The notes below the pieces were generated by a model that worked only from the letters and a program-made list of their open reading frames with translations, had not been told where the DNA came from and searched no databases. From JAMXLJ01 sp036558745 (GTDB lineage: Bacteria > Actinomycetota > Acidimicrobiia > IMCC26256 > JAMXLJ01): a stretch of 64,000 nt of DNA. A program made the translations under genes and the position numbers. Positions 17,423 to 26,534 of this stretch are shown in pieces; position 1 is the stretch's first letter, and each line of letters starts with the position of its first letter. The stretch covers positions 1-64,000 of the forward strand of contig DATBEZ010000083.1 of the NCBI GenBank assembly GCA_036558745.1, given 5' to 3'.

Positions 17423-20400
17423 GGCGCCGCGGATGCTACCGGTGCCGCCGCCGGCTCCGGCAAAAGGTCCCGCAGCAGGCCGACGAGAAAGGCTGCGGGC
17501 GTCTCCTTCGGCGGGACGGGCACCGCGAGCTCGCCGTCGGCCTTGGCCACCGCCTTCGGGGCGAGGCGCTTGAGCCGCACCTTCTGCGACTCGCGCAGCT
17601 CCACCGGTTGCAGCCGGGCCATGCCGCGGGCGACGGTGACGCTGCGGATGCCGAGACGCACGCACTCCGCGCGCAGCCGGGCCACCTCGAGGAGCGCCTC
17701 GGCCGACGGTGGCAGCGGCCCGTACCGGTCGAGCCACTCGTCACGGATGTCGTCGACGTCGGCCTCGCTCGCCACCGCGGCGAGGCGACGGTACGCCTCC
17801 ATGCGCACGTCGTCGCGACTGACGTAGTCGCGGGGCAGGTTCGCGTCGACGGGCACGTCGATCGTCACCTCGAACGGTTCGGGCGGCCGTTCACCGGTGA
17901 GCTCGCCGACGGCTTCGGTGACCATCTCGCAGTAGAGGTCGAAGCCCACCGCGGCGATGTGTCCGGACTGGATGCCACCGAGCAGGTTGCCCGCGCCGCG
18001 GATCTCGAGGTCGCGCATCGCGATCTTGAAGCCCGATCCGAGATCGGTGAACTCGCCGATCGTCTTGAGCCGCTCGTAGGCCTCTTCGGTCAGCACGCGG
18101 TCGGCGGGATGCAGCAGGTACGCGTACGCGCGTTGCCCGCGACGCCCGACCCGTCCACGCAGCTGGTACATCTGCGCGAGGCCGAGCATGTCGGCACGGT
18201 CGACGATCAACGTGTTCACCGTCGGCATGTCGAGGCCGCTCTCGATGATCGTCGTGCACACGAGCACGTCGTACTCGTGCTCGGCGAAGTCCAGCACGAC
18301 CCGTTCGAGCTGACCCTCGTCCATCTGACCGTGCGCGATCGCGACCCGTGCCTCGGGGATGAGGTCGCGCAGCTCCATCGCGACGAGCTCGATGTCCTGC
18401 ACCCGGTTGTGCACGAAGAACGCCTGACCCTCGCGCAGCAGCTCACGACGGATCGCCTCGGCCACCGCGCGCTCGTCGTACTCACCGACGTAGGTGAGGA
18501 TCGGTTGGCGGTCCTCCGGCGGCGTGTTGACGAGCGACAGGTCGCGGATGCCGGTGAGGCTCAGCTCGAGCGTGCGCGGGATCGGCGTCGCGGTGAGCGT
18601 GAGCACGTCGACGTCGGTGCGCAGCGCCTTGATCCGCTCCTTGTGCTGCACGCCGAAGCGTTGCTCCTCGTCGACGACGAGCAACCCGAGGTCCCTGAAC
18701 TTCACGTCGTCGGAGAGCATCCGGTGTGTACCGATGGCGACGTCGACGCTGCCGTCGCCGATGCCCGCGACGACCCGGTCCTGTTCCTTGGGCGTCAGGA
18801 ACCGCGACAGCACCTCGACCCGCACGGGATAGTTGGCGAAGCGGTCGCGGAACGTCTGACCGTGCTGGTTCGCGAGCAGCGTCGTCGGGACGAGCACCGC
18901 GACCTGCTTGCCGTCCTGCACCGCCTTGAACGCGGCGCGCACCGCGACCTCGGTCTTGCCGTAACCGACGTCGCCGCACACGAGCCGGTCCATCGGCACC
19001 GGCCGCTCCATGTCGGCTTTGACGTCCTCGATCGCCTTGAGCTGGTCGGGCGTCTCCTCGTAGGGGAACGCGTCCTCGATCTCGTGCTGCCACGGCGTGT
19101 CGGGCGCGAACGCGTGGCCCGGCGTCGCGAGCCGACGCCGGTACAGCGCGACGAGGTCGGCCGCGATCTCGGCGACGGCCTTGCGCACCTTCGAGCGCGT
19201 CTTCTGCCAGTCGCTGCCGCCCATGCGGTTGAGCGACGGCGTGTCGCCGCCGGTGTAGCGACGCACGAGGCCGACCTGATCGGTCGGCACGTAGAGCTTG
19301 TCGTCACCGCGGTACTCGATGAGGAGGTAGTCGCGTTCGGCGCCGCCGATCGCGCGCGTCACCATGCCCGTGTAGCGCCCGACACCGTGCTGGTGGTGCA
19401 CGACGTAGTCGCCGGGTTTGAGGTCGTCGTAGAAGTCGGCGCCACGGCGCGCGCCGCGCGGGCGTCGATGCACCCGCCGCCGTCCGGTGAGGTCCGCCTC
19501 GGCCACGAGCGCGAGATGCGCGGCGGGCAGGATCGCACCGCGTTCGAGCGGTGCGATCACGAGCGAGATCGTCGCCGGGTCGAGGCCCGGCGCCGCGCCT
19601 ACGGGCACGACGAGGCCTTCGTCGGCGAGCAGCTCGTGCAGCCGTTGCGCGCTCCCCTGGCCCTCGGCCGCGAGCACGACCCGGTACCCCTCGTCGCGCA
19701 GACGGGTCAGCCGCCGAGTCAGTCCCTCGACGTCGCCGACGACGGGATCGAACGCGGTCGCGGCGACGAGCGGCGTGTCGGGTCCCTCGGGTGCCGAGAG
19801 CACCGACGACACGCCGGCCTTCGTGTGCGCGAGCAGACGGTCGAACGGCAGCGACAGGCGCGGCAGCTCCTGTCCCTCGGGCACGTCCCACGTCGTCGCC
19901 AGCGTCCCCGCGAGCGCGGCCTCCTCCTCGAGCAGGTCCGCGGCGCGGTCGCGCATGCGCTTCGGCTCGACGAGCACGACGAGCGCGCCGCGCGGCAGGA
20001 GGTCGGGCAGCAGGTGTTCCTCGGCCACGAGCCACGGCAGCCACGACTCCATGCCGTCGAACGTCTGGCCCTCGGCCAGGCGCTCCCACTGCTCGCGGCC
20101 CCACGGCGCGCGGCGCAGGAGCGCGGCCGCGCGCTCGCGCACCTCCTCGGTCGGCAGCAGCTCGCGCGCCGGGAACACCCACGCCTCGTCGAGGTCGTGC
20201 GTGGAGCGCTGGTCCGCGACCGAGAACGTCGAGAGGCGGTCGATCTCGTCGCCCCAGAGGTCGACGCGCACGGGATGGTCCGCGGTCGACGGGTAGACGT
20301 CGACGATCGAGCCGCGCACCGCGATCTCACCGCGCGCCTCGACCTGGTACTCCCGCCGGTAGCCGCCGGTGACGAGACGCGCGACGAGCTCGTCGCGATC

Positions 20401-20859
20401 GACCTGGTCGCCCGGTCGCAACACCACCGGTTCCACGTCCTCGACGTGCGGACCGAGCCGCTGCACCAGCGCACGTGCGGGCGCGACCACGACGCGCGGC
20501 AGTCGGTCGGTGTCACCGTCGCGACCGCGGCGCAGGCGCCAGATCGTCTCGAGTCGCCGGCCCATCGTCTCGAGCGCGGGCGAGACGCGCTCGAACGGCA
20601 ACGTCTCCCATGCAGGGAAGAACGCGACCTCGCCCGGGTCGAGGAGCGCGCCGAGATCGTGGACGAGGCGGTCGGCCTCGGTCCGCGTCGGGGTCGCGAC
20701 GAGGACCGGCCGCCGGCCCGACAGCTCGCCGACCGCGGCCGCGACGAGCGCGCGCGCCGAGTCGGGAACCGCGACGGCGGGCGTCGACCCGGACGCGAGC
20801 GCGACGACACCGGGCTCGGTGGTCAGCAGCTTGGGGAGCTCGGCGAGCGGTGCGGGCAT
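17419..20859 (-). CDS. mfd: Transcription-repair coupling factor
   Basis: A 1146-aa ATP-driven translocase that removes stalled RNA polymerase from lesions and recruits UvrA. Domain order is as in E. coli Mfd: a UvrB-homology module at the N-terminus, the CarD-like RNAP-interaction domain at about 475-550 (LKPGDYVVHHQHGVGRYTG), RecG-like helicase lobes with Walker A GDVGYGKTE at about 628 and DEEQRFG at about 727, and the C-terminal TRCF domain that binds UvrA. Length is normal. It heads the operon with the lipoprotein and mazG and is divergent from yqgE. Confidence 0.96.
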   Translation of the reverse strand: MPAPLAELPKLLTTEPGVVALASGSTPAVAVPDSARALVAAAVGELSGRRPVLVATPTRTEADRLVHDLGALLDPGEVAFFPAWETLPFERVSPALETMGRRLETIWRLRRGRDGDTDRLPRVVVAPARALVQRLGPHVEDVEPVVLRPGDQVDRDELVARLVTGGYRREYQVEARGEIAVRGSIVDVYPSTADHPVRVDLWGDEIDRLSTFSVADQRSTHDLDEAWVFPARELLPTEEVRERAAALLRRAPWGREQWERLAEGQTFDGMESWLPWLVAEEHLLPDLLPRGALVVLVEPKRMRDRAADLLEEEAALAGTLATTWDVPEGQELPRLSLPFDRLLAHTKAGVSSVLSAPEGPDTPLVAATAFDPVVGDVEGLTRRLTRLRDEGYRVVLAAEGQGSAQRLHELLADEGLVVPVGAAPGLDPATISLVIAPLERGAILPAAHLALVAEADLTGRRRVHRRPRGARRGADFYDDLKPGDYVVHHQHGVGRYTGMVTRAIGGAERDYLLIEYRGDDKLYVPTDQVGLVRRYTGGDTPSLNRMGGSDWQKTRSKVRKAVAEIAADLVALYRRRLATPGHAFAPDTPWQHEIEDAFPYEETPDQLKAIEDVKADMERPVPMDRLVCGDVGYGKTEVAVRAAFKAVQDGKQVAVLVPTTLLANQHGQTFRDRFANYPVRVEVLSRFLTPKEQDRVVAGIGDGSVDVAIGTHRMLSDDVKFRDLGLLVVDEEQRFGVQHKERIKALRTDVDVLTLTATPIPRTLELSLTGIRDLSLVNTPPEDRQPILTYVGEYDERAVAEAIRRELLREGQAFFVHNRVQDIELVAMELRDLIPEARVAIAHGQMDEGQLERVVLDFAEHEYDVLVCTTIIESGLDMPTVNTLIVDRADMLGLAQMYQLRGRVGRRGQRAYAYLLHPADRVLTEEAYERLKTIGEFTDLGSGFKIAMRDLEIRGAGNLLGGIQSGHIAAVGFDLYCEMVTEAVGELTGERPPEPFEVTIDVPVDANLPRDYVSRDDVRMEAYRRLAAVASEADVDDIRDEWLDRYGPLPPSAEALLEVARLRAECVRLGIRSVTVARGMARLQPVELRESQKVRLKRLAPKAVAKADGELAVPVPPKETPAAFLVGLLRDLLPEPAAAPVASAAP

Positions 20860-21014
20860 GCGACGTGGTCCGGGCGGGAGCGGGGCGCGAGAACGGCCCG
20901 GGATCGGTGCCGACCCGGGGGTGTCCCGAGGATACCGGTCGCCGTCCCGACGCCGAAGCGGCGTGGAAGCCCAGGCGGGCGCGTTCCGCGGCGTGGCGGC
21001 GCGACGATCGGTGC

Positions 21015-21635
21015 GTGATCGGCACCCCGCTCAAGGGACGGTTGCTCGTCGCCAGCCCGGCGCTTCGGGATCCGAACTTCGACCGCACCATCGTGCTCGT
21101 GCTCGAGCACAGCGACGAAGGCGCGCTCGGCCTGGTCCTCAACCGGCCCAGCGACACCGAGCTCGCCGACACCCTGCCCGAGTGGGGACCGCTCGCGGTC
21201 GATCCGGGCGTCGTCTTCGTCGGCGGTCCGGTCTCACCGGACTCGGCTATCGGCCTCGCGCTCTCGGGCGGCGACGCGGCCGGAGGCATCGACGGCGCGG
21301 TCACCACGCGCGACGGTGATCACGACGGCGAGGAGCTCGACGCGTCGACGGGTTGGATCCCGCTGTTCGGACCGCTCGGCACGGTGGACCTCGGGCGCGA
21401 TCCCGACGACGTGCAGCCGGGCGTGCGCGCGGTGCGGGTGTTCGTGGGCTACGCGGGGTGGGCCGCGGGGCAGCTCGAGAGCGAGCTGGCCGCGGGCGGA
21501 TGGTTCGTCGTCGACGCGGACGTGCGCGACGCGCTCGACACGGATCCCGACGGGCTCTGGCGCACCGTGCTGCGACGGCAACGCGGCGCGCTGTCGTGGC
21601 TGGCGAACTTCCCCGAGGACCCGACTGCGAACTGA
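21015..21635 (+). CDS. YqgE/AlgH family protein
   Basis: This 206-aa protein of the DUF179 family begins with the signature GTPLKGRLLVASPALRDPNF, then RTIVLVLEHSDEGALGLVLN and VFVGGPVSPDSAIGL. Length matches the family (~190). The role of YqgE is not well defined. The GTG start is assigned because the family signature begins immediately after it. A Gly/Asp-rich insertion (AAGGIDGAVTTRDGDHDGE) is larger than in most members. A strong hairpin follows the stop. Confidence 0.88.
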   Translation: MIGTPLKGRLLVASPALRDPNFDRTIVLVLEHSDEGALGLVLNRPSDTELADTLPEWGPLAVDPGVVFVGGPVSPDSAIGLALSGGDAAGGIDGAVTTRDGDHDGEELDASTGWIPLFGPLGTVDLGRDPDDVQPGVRAVRVFVGYAGWAAGQLESELAAGGWFVVDADVRDALDTDPDGLWRTVLRRQRGALSWLANFPEDPTAN

Positions 21636-21647
21636 GCCGGAGATGGT

Positions 21648-21688
21648 GGTGCCGTTCTCCCCGCCGGGGGGAAAGGGAGAACGGCACC
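21648..21688. terminator. Bidirectional hairpin between yqgE and the propeller gene
   Basis: Perfect 14-bp arms at 21648-21661 and 21675-21688 (GGTGCCGTTCTCCC) flank a 13-nt loop, 13 bases after the yqgE stop and 20 bases from the end of the opposing gene. Confidence 0.65.
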
Positions 21689-21707
21689 AGACCTCACGAC
21701 GTCAGCA

Positions 21708-24143
21708 TCACGACGTCGAGCGGATCGACACCCCGTGGTCCGTGATCACCGCGAGCGTGGAACCGTCCGGCGTGACCGCCATGATGCCGGCCGATGTGTT
21801 GCCCCATACGACGTCGACCGTGTCCGGAAGCGTGAGTGTGCTCACCGTGAGGAACCGCACCGTGTCGAGCACCTGCACCGTGCTGGTGTTGTCGAGTGCG
21901 CGATATCCGGTGACGCCTCGACGGTCGATTGCCTGCCCTCGCGGCCACGTGGTCGCGGGTTGTTGGATCGTGCCTGCGAGACTGAGGTCGCCGTTCAGCA
22001 CGAACATGCTCTGCGCCAGGATCACCGACCCGTCCCCGTTGACGGCGGTGCCGTCCATGTTCCAGTTCATGTTCGCCATGGGCGAGAAGCCGTTGGTCGT
22101 CGCGTCGTAGACCGTGACCGGGCCGAGCGAGTCGTTCCCGTACGCGACCACGATCTTCGAATGGTCGCCACTCGACGTCGCGGTCGTGAGGTCCGTGGCT
22201 TCGCCGTACATCCCCGCGTCGGCGCGCAGCGACATCGCGTCGGTCGCGAGGTTCATCTGCAGCACGTGGCCACCCCATCCGCTGCCGCTGAACGTCGTTG
22301 TGACCAGCGCGGTGCCGTTGCTCGCGATTGCGATGTCGAACGGACGGCGCGTGTCGTTCGCGATCGGAGGAACGGTGATCCTGCGAACCTCGGTCCGTGA
22401 CGCCACGTCGATGACCGAGATGTTGTTGCCCCCGGAGTTCGCGACGTACAGCAGCGAGCCGTCAGGTGTCAGGTCGAGCCCCATCGGCGTGGACCCGACC
22501 GGGATCGCCACCACGAACGCGCGTGCCTGCAGGTCGAGGACGTCGACGACGTTCGCCGATGAATTGGTGACGTACGCGTAGCGGCCGGCCGCGTCGGTCA
22601 CCACGTTGTCGGGGGTTCCGCTGATCGGCACCAGCGTGCCGTTGGGGCCCGCCGGCGGGGTGGTGGTCGTCGTGGTCGTGGTGGTCGGCGCCGGAGTCGT
22701 GGTCGTGGTGGTCGTGGGCGTGGGTGCCTCCGGCGGCAGCGCGGGTGCGGCGGGGATGGCGCCGACGCCGCGGGCCACCTGCCAGCCCTTCCAGTACGGC
22801 GCACCGGAGAGCGTGGGCCGAGCGTGCTTCGCGCCGATCGAGAACCACTGCAGCCCGCCCCACGCGTCGATGACGTAGCCGCCCGAGCCGTCCGGCATGA
22901 CGTCGACGCCGCGTGCGATGTCCCACCCGCGCCAGTACGGAGCACCGATCACCGCCGGCGCCGCGTGCGGCGTGCCGATCGAGAACCAGTGCAGCCCGCC
23001 GTACAGGTCGACGATCCAGCCCCCCGAGCCGTTCGGTGCCAGGGCGACGCCTCGTGCCACGTCGGCACCGGGCCACGACGGCAGGCCGTAGAGCTTCGGC
23101 GAGTGCGCGCCGTCACCGATCGAGAACCAGTGCAACCCGCCCGACATGTCGAGGACGAAGCCACCCGACCCGTCGGCCAGCACCGCGACGCCGCGCGCGA
23201 CGTCACGGCCACGCCAGTACGCGGTCGTCGTTGTCGCGACCGGCATCGCGTCCTGGCCGAGCCCGAAGCCGTGCAGCCCGCCGAACCCGTCGACCACGAA
23301 CCCGTAGCCACCACCGGGCACCAGCGCGACACCGCGCGCGATGTCCCAGCCCTTCCAGTACGGAGCGCCGTACATCCCCGGGTTGGTTCGGGCCGAGCCG
23401 ACGCCTGTGAAGTGCAGACCACCCCAGCCGTCGAGCACGAGCGCACCCGCCACACCCGCCGCGGTCGACGTCGGCGCGACCGGACCCGCGAGCGCCGTGT
23501 CGGGCGCGTAGTCCGAAGATGTCGTCGTCGTCCCGTACGCCGTGAACGCACCGAAGCGGAGCGAGCCCGACGCGTGGACGCACGACGGCGGGAACGTCAG
23601 CGAGTACGTGCGGGCACGGTCCCACGACGCCGCCGCGAGGCAACGCACGGCCGATCCGTTGGCGTCCACCACCACACCGCCGAGGCGACCGTTCGAGGTC
23701 GAGATCATGATCGCGACCGCGTCGACGTTGCCGTCGCCCGTCGTGTCGATGCCCCAGCCGATCCCGCTGCCGTCCACCGTCCAGGCCGGGTCGCGCGTCG
23801 GGTCGGAGCCCACGACCGTGGTCGCGCCGACGCGCACCATGGAGGTCGTGAACGTCGCCTGCACCGACTCGATGTCCGCCCTCGGGTCGGTCGCGTCACG
23901 GAGCGGGTCGGCGAGCGCCAGCGCTCCGGCCGTCTCCGCGCGCCGGACCGCGGCGGCGCCCCGCCCCGCGAACGCCTGGGCGAACGTGCGTGCCCGGGCC
24001 AGGACCGGGGCGTCGGTCGGCGCCGGGCTCGGCGCGGCCTGACCGGCTCCGGCCGACGGCGCCAAGGCCAGGCTCAGCGACCCGGCCACCAACGCGGCCG
24101 CGACGACGGCCACCCCTCCACGACGCAGTGCTCCCATCCGCAT
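21708..24143 (-). CDS. Secreted protein: five 47-aa repeats, Thr-rich linker, YVTN beta-propeller
   Basis: This 811-aa protein has a signal peptide (1 to ~33). A beta-rich domain comes next (about 80-200), with DPTRDPAWTVDGSG and an Asp-rich GDGNVDAVAIM. Five tandem ~47-residue repeats span about 231-463, with pattern [FWY]-[VI]-x-D-x-x-G-G-L-x-x-F, YW-x-G-x-D and ARGV. A linker rich in Thr and Pro is followed from ~505 to the end by a YVTN/Lactonase-type propeller (YAYVTNSSANVVDVLDL, LLYVANSGGNNISVIDV). The function is unknown, probably a cell-surface interaction protein. ATG 24143 is supported by GATAAT 7 nt upstream. It is a paralogue of the adjacent gene. Confidence 0.85.
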   Translation of the reverse strand: MRMGALRRGGVAVVAAALVAGSLSLALAPSAGAGQAAPSPAPTDAPVLARARTFAQAFAGRGAAAVRRAETAGALALADPLRDATDPRADIESVQATFTTSMVRVGATTVVGSDPTRDPAWTVDGSGIGWGIDTTGDGNVDAVAIMISTSNGRLGGVVVDANGSAVRCLAAASWDRARTYSLTFPPSCVHASGSLRFGAFTAYGTTTTSSDYAPDTALAGPVAPTSTAAGVAGALVLDGWGGLHFTGVGSARTNPGMYGAPYWKGWDIARGVALVPGGGYGFVVDGFGGLHGFGLGQDAMPVATTTTAYWRGRDVARGVAVLADGSGGFVLDMSGGLHWFSIGDGAHSPKLYGLPSWPGADVARGVALAPNGSGGWIVDLYGGLHWFSIGTPHAAPAVIGAPYWRGWDIARGVDVMPDGSGGYVIDAWGGLQWFSIGAKHARPTLSGAPYWKGWQVARGVGAIPAAPALPPEAPTPTTTTTTTPAPTTTTTTTTTPPAGPNGTLVPISGTPDNVVTDAAGRYAYVTNSSANVVDVLDLQARAFVVAIPVGSTPMGLDLTPDGSLLYVANSGGNNISVIDVASRTEVRRITVPPIANDTRRPFDIAIASNGTALVTTTFSGSGWGGHVLQMNLATDAMSLRADAGMYGEATDLTTATSSGDHSKIVVAYGNDSLGPVTVYDATTNGFSPMANMNWNMDGTAVNGDGSVILAQSMFVLNGDLSLAGTIQQPATTWPRGQAIDRRGVTGYRALDNTSTVQVLDTVRFLTVSTLTLPDTVDVVWGNTSAGIMAVTPDGSTLAVITDHGVSIRSTS

Positions 24144-24150
24144 GGGAACG

Positions 24151-24156
24151 ATTATC
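24151..24156 (-). promoter_or_regulatory. -10 hexamer GATAAT, propeller gene 1
   Basis: On the minus strand it ends 7 nt before the ATG. The same ~45-base upstream block recurs before the paralogue with three differences. Confidence 0.55.
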
Positions 24157-24269
24157 GAACTTTGTCCGATTTGTCGGCATGAGTCCATCGACCCAATTCG
24201 TCGTAACACGATGTCCTCGCAACACGATGGTTCCCGTCATCGCGCCGCGAGCGAGCCGGCGGCGCGAAG

Positions 24270-24312
24270 AGGCGCCGTCCTTCTCGTCGGGGGGACGAGA
24301 AGGACGGCGCCT
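24270..24312. terminator. 19-bp palindrome between the tandem paralogues
   Basis: Perfect arms at 24270-24288 and 24294-24312 with a five-G loop, 27 bases after the stop of the 25752-24340 gene. It would separate the two paralogues transcriptionally. Confidence 0.65.
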
Positions 24313-24339
24313 GATGCCGCCCCACCACTTGATCGCGGG

Positions 24340-25752
24340 CTACGGCAGCGCGGGAGCCGCGGGAATCGTGGCGACGCCGCGGGCGACCTGCCAGCCGGGC
24401 CAGTACGGCGCGCCCGAGAGCGCGGGCGCGGTGTGCTTCGCGCCGATCGAGAACCACTGCAGCCCGCCCCACGCGTCGATCACGTACCCGCCCGAGCCGT
24501 TCGGGAGGATGGTGTCGCCGCGCGCGATGTCCCACCCGGGCCAGTACGGAGCACCGATCGCGGCCGGCGCCGCGTGCGGCGCGCCGATCGAGAACCAGTG
24601 CAGGCCACCGAACTTGTCGACGATCCAGCCGCCGCTCCCGTTGGGCAGCACGGCGACGCCCCGCGCCACGTCCGCGCCCGGCCACGACGGCAGCCCGTAG
24701 AGCTTCGGCGAGTGCGTGCCGTCGCCGATCGAGAACCAGTGCAGGCCACCGGACATGTCGAGCACGTAGCCGCCGGTGCCGTCGGCCAGCACCGCGACGC
24801 CGCGGGCGACGTCACGGCCACGCCAGTACGCGGTGACACTCGGCGCCACGGGCGGCGCGTCCTGGCCGAGCCCGAAGCCATGGAGCCCGCCGAACCCGTC
24901 GACGACGAAGCCGTAGCCACCACCGGGAACGACCGCGGCGCCGCGCGCGATGTCCCAGCCCTTCCAGTACGGCGAGCCGGAGATCCCCGGGTTCGTCCGG
25001 GCCGTGCCGACGCCGGTGAAGTGCAGGCCGCCCCACCCGTCGAGCACGAGCGCGCCCGCGGCGTTGGCCGCGGTCGCCGTCGAGGTGACCGGACCGGCGA
25101 GCACCGTGTCGGGCGCGTAGTCCGACTCCGCGGTGGCCGTGCCGTACGACGTGAACGCACCGAAGTTGATCGAGCTGGACGCGTGGATGCACGACGGCGG
25201 GAACGTCAGCGAGTACGTGCGCGCACGGTCCCACGACGCCGCCGCGAGGCAACGCACCGCCGAGGCGTTCGCGTCGACGACGACGCCGCCGAGGCGACCG
25301 TTCGAGGTCGAGATCATGATCGCGACCGCGTCGACGTTGCCGTCACCGGTCGTGTCGATGCCCCAGCCGATCCCGCTGCCGTCCACTGTCCAGGCGGGGT
25401 CGCGCGTCGGGTCGGAGCCCGCGACCGTGGTCGCGCCGAGGCGGATCGCAGACGTGGTGAACGTCGCCCGCACGGTCTCGACGTCGGCCCTGGGGTCGGT
25501 CGTGTCACCGACGGGGTCCGCCACCGCCATCGATCCGGCCGCCTCCGCGTGCCGCACCGCGGCCGCGCCGCGCCCCGCGAACGCGTGGGCGAACGTGAGC
25601 GCCCGGGTGAGGATCGGGGCGTCGGTCGGCGCCGGGTTCGGCGCGGCCGGGTCGGCCCCGGCCGACGGCGCCAAGGCCAGGCCCAGCGACCCGGCCAGCA
25701 ACGCGGCCGCGAGGACGGCCACCCCTCCATGACGCAGTGCTCCCATCCGCAT
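24340..25752 (-). CDS. Secreted protein with five 47-aa repeats (paralogue of the neighbour)
   Basis: This 470-aa protein aligns with the first ~460 residues of the downstream gene almost throughout: the same signal peptide, beta domain and five ARGV/GGLHWFSIG repeats. It stops at PAAPALP, exactly where the Thr-rich linker begins in the longer copy, so it lacks the YVTN propeller. The promoter region is duplicated too. It is either the ancestral short form or a truncated duplicate. The pair lies between yqgE and pth, a position that interrupts conserved gene order. Confidence 0.85.
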   Translation of the reverse strand: MRMGALRHGGVAVLAAALLAGSLGLALAPSAGADPAAPNPAPTDAPILTRALTFAHAFAGRGAAAVRHAEAAGSMAVADPVGDTTDPRADVETVRATFTTSAIRLGATTVAGSDPTRDPAWTVDGSGIGWGIDTTGDGNVDAVAIMISTSNGRLGGVVVDANASAVRCLAAASWDRARTYSLTFPPSCIHASSSINFGAFTSYGTATAESDYAPDTVLAGPVTSTATAANAAGALVLDGWGGLHFTGVGTARTNPGISGSPYWKGWDIARGAAVVPGGGYGFVVDGFGGLHGFGLGQDAPPVAPSVTAYWRGRDVARGVAVLADGTGGYVLDMSGGLHWFSIGDGTHSPKLYGLPSWPGADVARGVAVLPNGSGGWIVDKFGGLHWFSIGAPHAAPAAIGAPYWPGWDIARGDTILPNGSGGYVIDAWGGLQWFSIGAKHTAPALSGAPYWPGWQVARGVATIPAAPALP

Positions 25753-25759
25753 GGGAACG

Positions 25760-25765
25760 ATTATC
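25760..25765 (-). promoter_or_regulatory. -10 hexamer GATAAT, propeller gene 2
   Basis: It ends 7 nt before the ATG at 25752 and is identical in placement to the paralogue's box. Confidence 0.55.
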
Positions 25766-25878
25766 GAGCTTTGTCCGATTTACCGGCATGGGCCGCTTGG
25801 CTCATTGTGGGCAACATTCGGTGAACAAGGGGTGAATGACCCCTTGGTGCGCTCAGTCACACTGGTCGACTTCGCTTC

Positions 25879-25902
25879 GGCCTCCCGGGCTCCGCCCAGG
25901 CC
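25879..25902. terminator. Hairpin flanked by 9-bp direct repeats, downstream of pth
   Basis: GGCCT/AGGCC and GGGC/GCCC form an imperfect stem with a CCC bulge and a TCC loop. TTCGCTTCG occurs immediately on both sides (25871-25879 and 25903-25911). It could be the pth terminator or a small mobile hairpin. Confidence 0.45.
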
Positions 25903-25913
25903 TTCGCTTCGTC

Positions 25914-26519
25914 TCAGTTGAAGCGGTTCATCGCGGCGTCGACGCCGTCGCGCAGGATCGTCTCCACCGCGTCGGCGGCCTGCTCGATCGTCACGTCGAC
26001 CTCGGCCCGTTCCCGCTTCGAGAACCGGTTGAGCACGTGGTCGGCGCCCCGCTCCTTGCTCGGGGGCTTGCTCACGCCGATGCGCACGCGCAGGAAGTCC
26101 TCGCTGTGCAGATGGGCCTTGATCGAGCGCAGCCCGTTGTGCCCGGCCAGACCACCGCCCGCCTTCACCCGCAACACGGCGACGGGCAGGTCGAGCTCGT
26201 CGTGGACGATCACGATGTGCGCGGGATCGACGCCGAGACGGCGCGCGAGCGGCGCGACCGACTGACCCGAGTCGTTCATGTACGTGAGCGGGATCGCGAG
26301 CGCGACGCGCTTGCCGTCGACGCGCACCTCGTCGACCATCGCCCGCTCCTTGGCCTTGCGCAGGCGCGCGCCGTGGCGGCGCGCGAGGAGCTCGACCACC
26401 TCCGCGCCGACGTTGTGGCGCGTGCGCGCGTACTCGTCACCCGGGTTGCCGAGCCCGACGACGAGCAGGTCGGCGGGTGTTCCCGTGCGCGGCTCGCGAG
26501 CGTGACCGCGCCGGAGCAC
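25914..26519 (-). CDS. pth: Peptidyl-tRNA hydrolase
   Basis: A 201-aa enzyme that cleaves peptidyl-tRNA dropped from ribosomes. Active-site blocks are complete: VVGLGNPGDEYARTRHNVG (Asn and catalytic His), LTYMNDSGQSV, VHDELDLPVAVLRVK (Asp) and GGGLAGHNGLRSI (Asn). The GTG start gives a ~17-residue extension relative to E. coli Pth, with no better in-frame start. It lies 15 bases downstream of rplY and is co-transcribed with it, as in many actinobacteria. Confidence 0.95.
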   Translation of the reverse strand: MLRRGHAREPRTGTPADLLVVGLGNPGDEYARTRHNVGAEVVELLARRHGARLRKAKERAMVDEVRVDGKRVALAIPLTYMNDSGQSVAPLARRLGVDPAHIVIVHDELDLPVAVLRVKAGGGLAGHNGLRSIKAHLHSEDFLRVRIGVSKPPSKERGADHVLNRFSKRERAEVDVTIEQAADAVETILRDGVDAAMNRFN

Positions 26520-26534
26520 GACGGTCGCGTTCCG

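Noticed and set aside
17374..21018. A 1214-codon open frame on the plus strand opposite mfd.
   Set aside because: It is the antisense shadow of mfd produced by high GC; low-complexity Arg/His/Asp-rich product with no domain, while the opposite strand encodes full-length Mfd.
22640..22735. Simple-sequence tract of GTGGTCGTC-like units as a possible microsatellite or repeat array.
   Set aside because: It encodes the Thr-rich linker of the propeller protein; codon-level repetition explains it.
24142..25824. Long plus-strand frames opposite both propeller paralogues.
   Set aside because: They mirror the 47-residue repeats of the genuine minus-strand genes and have no start signals.
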